Shown here piece by piece: positions 14,513 through 17,934 of a stretch of DNA of 17,934 nt (the first letter of the stretch is position 1; the number at the start of each line of letters is the position of its first letter). The position numbers and the translations under genes were made by a program. Location of the stretch: assembly GCA_025357175.1 (NCBI GenBank), contig JANXPS010000002.1, forward strand, positions 1 through 17,934, given 5' to 3'. This DNA is from Deltaproteobacteria bacterium (GTDB lineage Bacteria > Desulfobacterota > Deferrimicrobia > Deferrimicrobiales > Deferrimicrobiaceae). The notes beneath the pieces were generated by a model. It ran no database searches. It was not told the DNA's origin and saw only the letters and a program-made list of their open reading frames with translations.

Positions 14513-14806
14513 ATGACCTCCATGAGTGAAATCCGGATAGATGCAGGGGTCGTCGTCACGGGACGCGTGCAGGGGGTCTGCTTTCGCGCGGCGACACAGG
14601 CGGCAGCCCGGACCGAGGGCGTCGCCGGGTGGGTGCGCAACCTGCCGGACGGGCGCGTCGAGGCGCTGCTTCAGGGGGGAAAGGACGCGGTTTCCCGGGT
14701 GGTCGACTGGATGCGGCACGGCCCTCCCGGAGCCCGCGTCGCGGACATCAAGATCGACATCCGCCCGGCGGGGGTGTTCCTTGAAGGCTTCGAAGTCCGA
14801 TACTGA
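14513..14806 (+). CDS. acyP: Acylphosphatase
   Basis: Acylphosphatase hydrolyses carboxyl-phosphate bonds in small acyl phosphates such as 1,3-bisphosphoglycerate or carbamoyl phosphate. The 97-residue protein has the family's full length. The phosphate-binding loop is GRVQGVCFRAAT, with catalytic R25, and the conserved asparagine N43 is in GWVRNLPDGRVEA (39-51). A second ATG three codons later (14522) is an equally good start; neither has a strong purine-rich ribosome site. Its 3' end overlaps the start of the next gene by 26 bp, suggesting an operon with the radical SAM enzyme. The substrate may overlap that of pgk elsewhere in the window, but this link is only suggestive. Confidence 0.95.
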   Translation: MTSMSEIRIDAGVVVTGRVQGVCFRAATQAAARTEGVAGWVRNLPDGRVEALLQGGKDAVSRVVDWMRHGPPGARVADIKIDIRPAGVFLEGFEVRY

Positions 14807-15788
14807 TCCTCACCTCGCGGCCTGGTGGCACCCCGAAGGCGACGCCGTCCGCTGCGACCTTTGCCCTCACCGCTGCCGGATCGCCGACGGGAATCGGGGC
14901 ATTTGCGGCGTCAGGCGCAACGAGGGGGGCACGCTTCGCGCCGAAAGCTACGGCCGGGTGTCGGCCATCGCGGTCGATCCTGTCGAGAAGAAACCGCTCT
15001 ACCACTTCCACCCGGGCCGTTCGATCCTTTCGATCGGCCAGGTCGGCTGCAATTTCCGATGCTCGTTCTGCCAGAATTTCCACCTGGTCGAAGCGGCAGT
15101 CCCGTCCCGGGCGATCGCCATCGACGACCTGCTGCGCGCCGCGAAGGCGGAAAACAGCGTCGGAATCGCCTACACCTACAACGAGCCGACGATCGGGATC
15201 GAGTTCGTCGGCGACTGTGCGAGCCGGTTTCGCGAAGCCGGCCTCGCCAACGTCCTGGTGACCAACGGATACGTCAATCCCGAACCGCTCGCCGAACTGC
15301 TGCCGCTCGTCGATGCAATGAACATCGACCTCAAGTCGATGAAGCCCGACTTTTACCGGCGGCTTTGCGGCGGCACGCTCGAACCGGTGCTCGAAACGAT
15401 CCGCCTCGCGTCGAAATCGACCCACGTCGAACTGACGACGCTGCTCGTCACCGGCGAAAACGATTCCGACGCCGACATCCGCGCCGTGGTCGATTTCGTC
15501 GCCGGCATCGACCCCGAAATTCCGCTCCACTTTTCCCGCTACTTTCCGATGCACAGAATGGTCGCCCCCCCCACGCTGCCGGACCGGCTCGAATCCGCCT
15601 TCGCGATCGCCTCGAAAAGACTCAGGCATGTCTACGTCGGGAACATCGACCTGCCCGGCGTGTCCGACACGCGCTGCCCGGGTTGCGGCGCGGTCGTCGT
15701 TCGACGGGACGGTTACCGGACCGACGCTTCGGGGCTATCGGGAAACCGGTGCGCCGCATGCCGCACGGCGCTTCGTTTCGTGGTATAA
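14781..15788 (+). CDS. amrS: AmmeMemoRadiSam-system radical SAM enzyme
   Basis: A radical SAM protein of the AmmeMemoRadiSam system, named for co-occurrence with AMMECR1-like and Memo-like proteins. Its product is not settled. The cluster motif is C90-x3-C94-x2-C97 (GCNFRCSFCQNF), preceded by the diagnostic YHFHPGRSILSIGQ (74-87). An N-terminal cysteine set (C25, C28, C32, C42; CDLCPHRC then GICGV) typical of the family comes before it. IAYTYNEPTIGIEF and MNIDLKSMKPDFYRRLCGG follow. The C-terminus has two CxxC pairs (C299/C302 and C324/C327) like a zinc or rubredoxin-type ribbon. The start is taken as TTG 14781, giving 335 residues and a GGGGGTG sequence upstream; no ATG or GTG suits the family N-terminus. 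It overlaps acylphosphatase by 26 bp. AMMECR1 and Memo partners are not in the window. Confidence 0.9.
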   Translation: MKASKSDTDPHLAAWWHPEGDAVRCDLCPHRCRIADGNRGICGVRRNEGGTLRAESYGRVSAIAVDPVEKKPLYHFHPGRSILSIGQVGCNFRCSFCQNFHLVEAAVPSRAIAIDDLLRAAKAENSVGIAYTYNEPTIGIEFVGDCASRFREAGLANVLVTNGYVNPEPLAELLPLVDAMNIDLKSMKPDFYRRLCGGTLEPVLETIRLASKSTHVELTTLLVTGENDSDADIRAVVDFVAGIDPEIPLHFSRYFPMHRMVAPPTLPDRLESAFAIASKRLRHVYVGNIDLPGVSDTRCPGCGAVVVRRDGYRTDASGLSGNRCAACRTALRFVV

Positions 15789-15797
15789 GTCTACGGA

Positions 15798-16067
15798 ATG
15801 GAACCTGTTTCAAACCATAATCGCCGCCGGTCGGCAAGGCGGGCGATCCGGTTGGCCCTTCCGGCCCTGCTCCTGCTCGCGGCCGTCGCTTCCATCGAAT
15901 CCACGGCCGCGGTGCCCGGCGATACGCCTCCCGGCAACGTCGTCGCCCAGCGTAGCGCTGTCGAAAAAGCGAGTCGTTCGAGATACCGGGACCTCGAAGT
16001 CGCCTCGCTCGTTGTCATCCTCGTCGCCGGCGGCGCCGCAATCTGGTGGACATTCCGGAGGAAGTAA
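15798..16067 (+). CDS. Small secreted or membrane-anchored protein of unknown function
   Basis: I do not recognise this 89-residue protein. It has a basic N-terminus (NRRRSARRA), a hydrophobic stretch at about 18-32 ending near STAAVPG, which looks like a signal peptide or N-terminal anchor, a polar middle of about 30 residues, and a second hydrophobic helix (LVVILVAGGAAIWWTF, about 71-86) ending in RRK. The layout of signal, short exposed region, TM helix and basic tail recalls C-terminal sorting tags, but no PEP, GlyGly or other named tag motif is visible. It starts 10 bp after the radical SAM gene and is followed at 25 bp by a response regulator gene, so it is probably part of the same transcript. 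It could be a small sensor or adaptor for the regulator; that is a guess. Confidence 0.65.
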   Translation: MEPVSNHNRRRSARRAIRLALPALLLLAAVASIESTAAVPGDTPPGNVVAQRSAVEKASRSRYRDLEVASLVVILVAGGAAIWWTFRRK

Positions 16068-16072
16068 AGGCC

Positions 16073-16096
16073 ATGGCAAGGACGGATTCCCGATGA
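16073..16096 (+). other. Seven-codon mini-ORF with stop overlapping the regulator start (ATGA)
   Basis: ATG 16073 opens a frame of seven codons (MARTDSR) whose TGA (16094-16096) overlaps the regulator's ATG (16093-16095). AAAGG lies 2 nt, and GGAGG 11 nt, upstream. The ATGA overlap is the classical form for translational coupling, while the regulator's own ribosome site (AAGGA, 9 nt away) is weak. It may be chance. Confidence 0.3.
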
Positions 16097-17475
16097 ACAG
16101 CCCGATGCGCCTCCTGATCGTCGACGACGAACCGCAACTGCTCGAACTCCTGTCCGATTTTTTCGAGCCCACCGGGTGCGACATCCGCAAGGCCAGTTCC
16201 GGGACCGAAGCCATCGAACTGATCGAGCGCGAGCGGTTCGACGTCATCCTGACCGACCTCAAGATGCCCGGCCCCGACGGGCTCGAAGTCCTGCGCACCG
16301 CCCGGAAGATCCAATCCGACGCGGAAGTCGTCATGATGACCGGTTATGCGACGGTCGACAACGCGATCGAGGCGATGCGTGCGGGCGCCTTCCACTACCT
16401 GATGAAGCCGTTCAAGGGCCAGGAGGTCGTCAACCTCGTCCAGAAGGCCTACGCCCACCGGCAGCTTCGCCGGGAAAACCAGTTCCTCAAATCCGAGTTC
16501 CGGGGCGAGCACCAGGTGCAGTCGATGGTGGGCACCAGCGCCTCGATGCTCGAGATGATCGCAGCCATCACCCGACTCTCCGATACCGATACGCCGGTCC
16601 TGCTCTCGGGCGAACGAGGCACGGGCCGCACGCTGGCGGCCCGGGTGATCCACGCGCAGAGTTCCCGGTCGGGCGCCCTTTTCGTGGCCGTCTATTGCGC
16701 GGGCAAGCAGGAAGACATGCTGGAAGACGAGCTGTTCGGTCACGCGCCGGGTGCCTGGCAGCAGGCGGTCCTGCCGGCCGCCGGCAAGTTCGAGCTTGCG
16801 AATCACGGCACCCTTTACCTCGCCGACGCCGGCGAAGCTCCCCCGCGCCTGCAGGAACGCATCCTCGAATTCCTGTCGATCCGCACGATCCGTCCCATCG
16901 GAGGCGAGCACGCGGTCGAGCTCGACGTCCGGCTGATCGCCTCCTGCTCGCAGACCGGTGCCCGCCCCACGGGCGCGTCGCTCGTGCCGGGACTTCGCGC
17001 GGCGTTCGAGCCGGGCACGATCGCGGTTCCGTCATTGCGCGACCGGACCGAGGACATCCCGCTGCTGCTGCACCATTTCCTCTTCGAAGCAAACCGCGAC
17101 CGCAAGAAGCCGTTGCAGGGATTCAGCCAGGCAGCCCTCACGGCGCTGTCGGGCTATCCATGGCATGGGAACGTCCGGGAGCTGAGGGATCTGGTCCGGC
17201 AGATCGCCGGAAAGAAAAAACAGGGAACGCTTGTCGACGCGACCGACCTGCCCACAGACATTCTCTACGGACGCAGGCGGAAACAGACCGTGGACGCGTC
17301 ACCCGCGTCTTCGCCGCCCGACCTGCTCCAGCAGGCCATCGAGGGGATCGAGAAACCGATGCTGCTTCAGGCGCTCGCTCTGGCGGCGGGCGACCGACGC
17401 GAGGCCGCCTCGATTCTCAACATCGACCTGCCTGCCCTCGAAGAACTGGCGCGCCGCCACAACATCGACGGCTGA
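16093..17475 (+). CDS. NtrC-family response regulator with degenerate AAA+ domain
   Basis: A 460-residue protein with the NtrC layout. The receiver domain (about 5-120) is complete: acidic pocket D11/D12, phosphoacceptor D55 in LTDLKMPG, T83 and K105. The AAA+ domain (about 140-375) is altered at each key site. Walker A reads GERGTGRT (173-180), with R179 for the lysine. The GAFTGA loop that contacts sigma-54 is GAWQQA (220-225). Walker B, normally GTLFLDEI, is GTLYLADA (239-246), without the DE pair. The arginine-finger element FRxDLYYRL is LRAAFEPGT (301-309). A Fis-type HTH closes the protein (about 415-460, GDRREAASILNI). ATG 16093 is used; frame upstream is a shadow. It most likely binds DNA in a phosphorylation-dependent way but should not hydrolyse ATP or remodel sigma-54 polymerase. 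No cognate kinase is adjacent. Confidence 0.9.
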   Translation: MNSPMRLLIVDDEPQLLELLSDFFEPTGCDIRKASSGTEAIELIERERFDVILTDLKMPGPDGLEVLRTARKIQSDAEVVMMTGYATVDNAIEAMRAGAFHYLMKPFKGQEVVNLVQKAYAHRQLRRENQFLKSEFRGEHQVQSMVGTSASMLEMIAAITRLSDTDTPVLLSGERGTGRTLAARVIHAQSSRSGALFVAVYCAGKQEDMLEDELFGHAPGAWQQAVLPAAGKFELANHGTLYLADAGEAPPRLQERILEFLSIRTIRPIGGEHAVELDVRLIASCSQTGARPTGASLVPGLRAAFEPGTIAVPSLRDRTEDIPLLLHHFLFEANRDRKKPLQGFSQAALTALSGYPWHGNVRELRDLVRQIAGKKKQGTLVDATDLPTDILYGRRRKQTVDASPASSPPDLLQQAIEGIEKPMLLQALALAAGDRREAASILNIDLPALEELARRHNIDG

Positions 17476-17536
17476 CACCACGCTGCGGATCCAACCGACC
17501 CACACATGGAGGACCGCCCTGCTGATCGCCCTCGCC

Positions 17537-17934
17537 ATGGGCGCATCGCTGGTCATCCTTTATTTCCCGGCCATCGACAGCAAACTCCTGTCCTTCGACG
17601 ATCCCGACTACATCACCCACAATTACGTGATCGCGAACGGGCTGGACAGGATCAACATCGTCCAGGCTTTCACCCATCGGCAATGGGGTTTGTATATCCC
17701 CGTCACCTCGCTTTCCCTGATGCTGGACGTCGAGCTGTTCGGCATGGCGCCGCGCGGCTTCCACATGACGAACATCGTGCTGCACGCGATCGACATGGCC
17801 CTCCTGTTTTTGATCCTGTGGCGAATGACGGGGGCTTTGGGAAAAAGCGCCGCCGCGGCGGCCCTGGTGGCGTTTCATCCGATGCGGGTCGAATCGGTCG
17901 TCTGGGTGACCGAACGAAAGGATGTCCTGTCGCT
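17537..17934 (+). CDS. TMTC-like GT-C membrane glycosyltransferase, N-terminal part (3' end outside window)
   Basis: The frame is open to the window edge and encodes the N-terminal part of a TMTC-like protein of the GT-C class, multi-pass proteins that often end in TPRs and transfer polyprenyl-linked mannose or related sugars. Diagnostic pieces are FDDPDYITHNY, holding the double aspartate of the first loop, then VQAFTHRQWG, the PVTSLSLMLD helix, HMTNIVLHAID, and FHPMRVESVVWVTERKDVLS near the edge. ATG 17537 is the first in-frame ATG, but the best ribosome site (GGAGG at 17508-17512) points to CTG 17519, which would restore a longer first membrane helix (ALLIALAMGASLVILYF). The gene begins just after the response regulator. 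It is related in class to the other GT-C proteins in the window but from a different family. Confidence 0.85.
   Translation, partial: MGASLVILYFPAIDSKLLSFDDPDYITHNYVIANGLDRINIVQAFTHRQWGLYIPVTSLSLMLDVELFGMAPRGFHMTNIVLHAIDMALLFLILWRMTGALGKSAAAAALVAFHPMRVESVVWVTERKDVLS

Noticed and set aside
15628..16092. Upstream extension of the response regulator frame
   Set aside because: The residues are a shadow of the radical SAM gene and the small membrane protein gene. The receiver domain begins right after the ATG at 16093.

Overview
The window is a piece of a high-GC bacterial chromosome. The gene set suggests a Gram-negative, probably anaerobic or microaerophilic organism, perhaps Deltaproteobacteria/Desulfuromonadota-like: TatC, an anaerobe-type biotin synthase, a one-domain rubrerythrin-like protein, an AmmeMemoRadiSam radical SAM enzyme, NtrC-type regulators and several polyprenol-linked (GT-C) glycosyltransferases. 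No rRNA or marker protein fixes the lineage, so this placement is an inference.

Region 1 (1-4500) is housekeeping. It holds the 3' end of tatC, converging on and overlapping bioB. A forward run follows: a Gph-type HAD phosphatase, a CPBP intramembrane protease, a shortened RMD1/YagE-like membrane protein and pgk, closed by a clear hairpin terminator at 4464-4496.

Region 2 (4500-8600) has a small ferritin-like gene on the minus strand, divergent from a tightly coupled three-gene glycosylation operon. That operon encodes a GT-C membrane glycosyltransferase with C-terminal TPRs, a DPM1-like GT2 enzyme, and a STELLO (DUF288)-like putative glycosyltransferase. The stop and start codons abut or overlap, so the three probably act on one glycoconjugate.

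Region 3 (8600-12340) is visibly more AT-rich than its flanks and reads as an acquired or fast-evolving insert. It contains a secreted seven-repeat PD40 beta-propeller/MopE-motif protein broken by a single-base frameshift, about 450 bp of non-coding DNA with several inverted repeats, and a second GT-C-like membrane protein. All of it lies on the minus strand.

Region 4 (12340-17934) returns to high GC. ligA (minus) is divergent, by only 26 bp, from acylphosphatase. Then come the AmmeMemoRadiSam radical SAM enzyme, a tiny two-TM protein, and an NtrC-family response regulator whose AAA+ domain has lost Walker A lysine, Walker B acidic pair and the sigma-54 contact loop. The window ends inside a TMTC-like GT-C glycosyltransferase.

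The least ordinary items are the degenerate NtrC-type regulator, the STELLO-containing glycosyl operon, the biotin synthase with an altered cluster-ligand set, the internally shortened RMD1-like gene and the frameshifted propeller. I saw no CRISPR array, tRNA, rRNA or intact insertion sequence.
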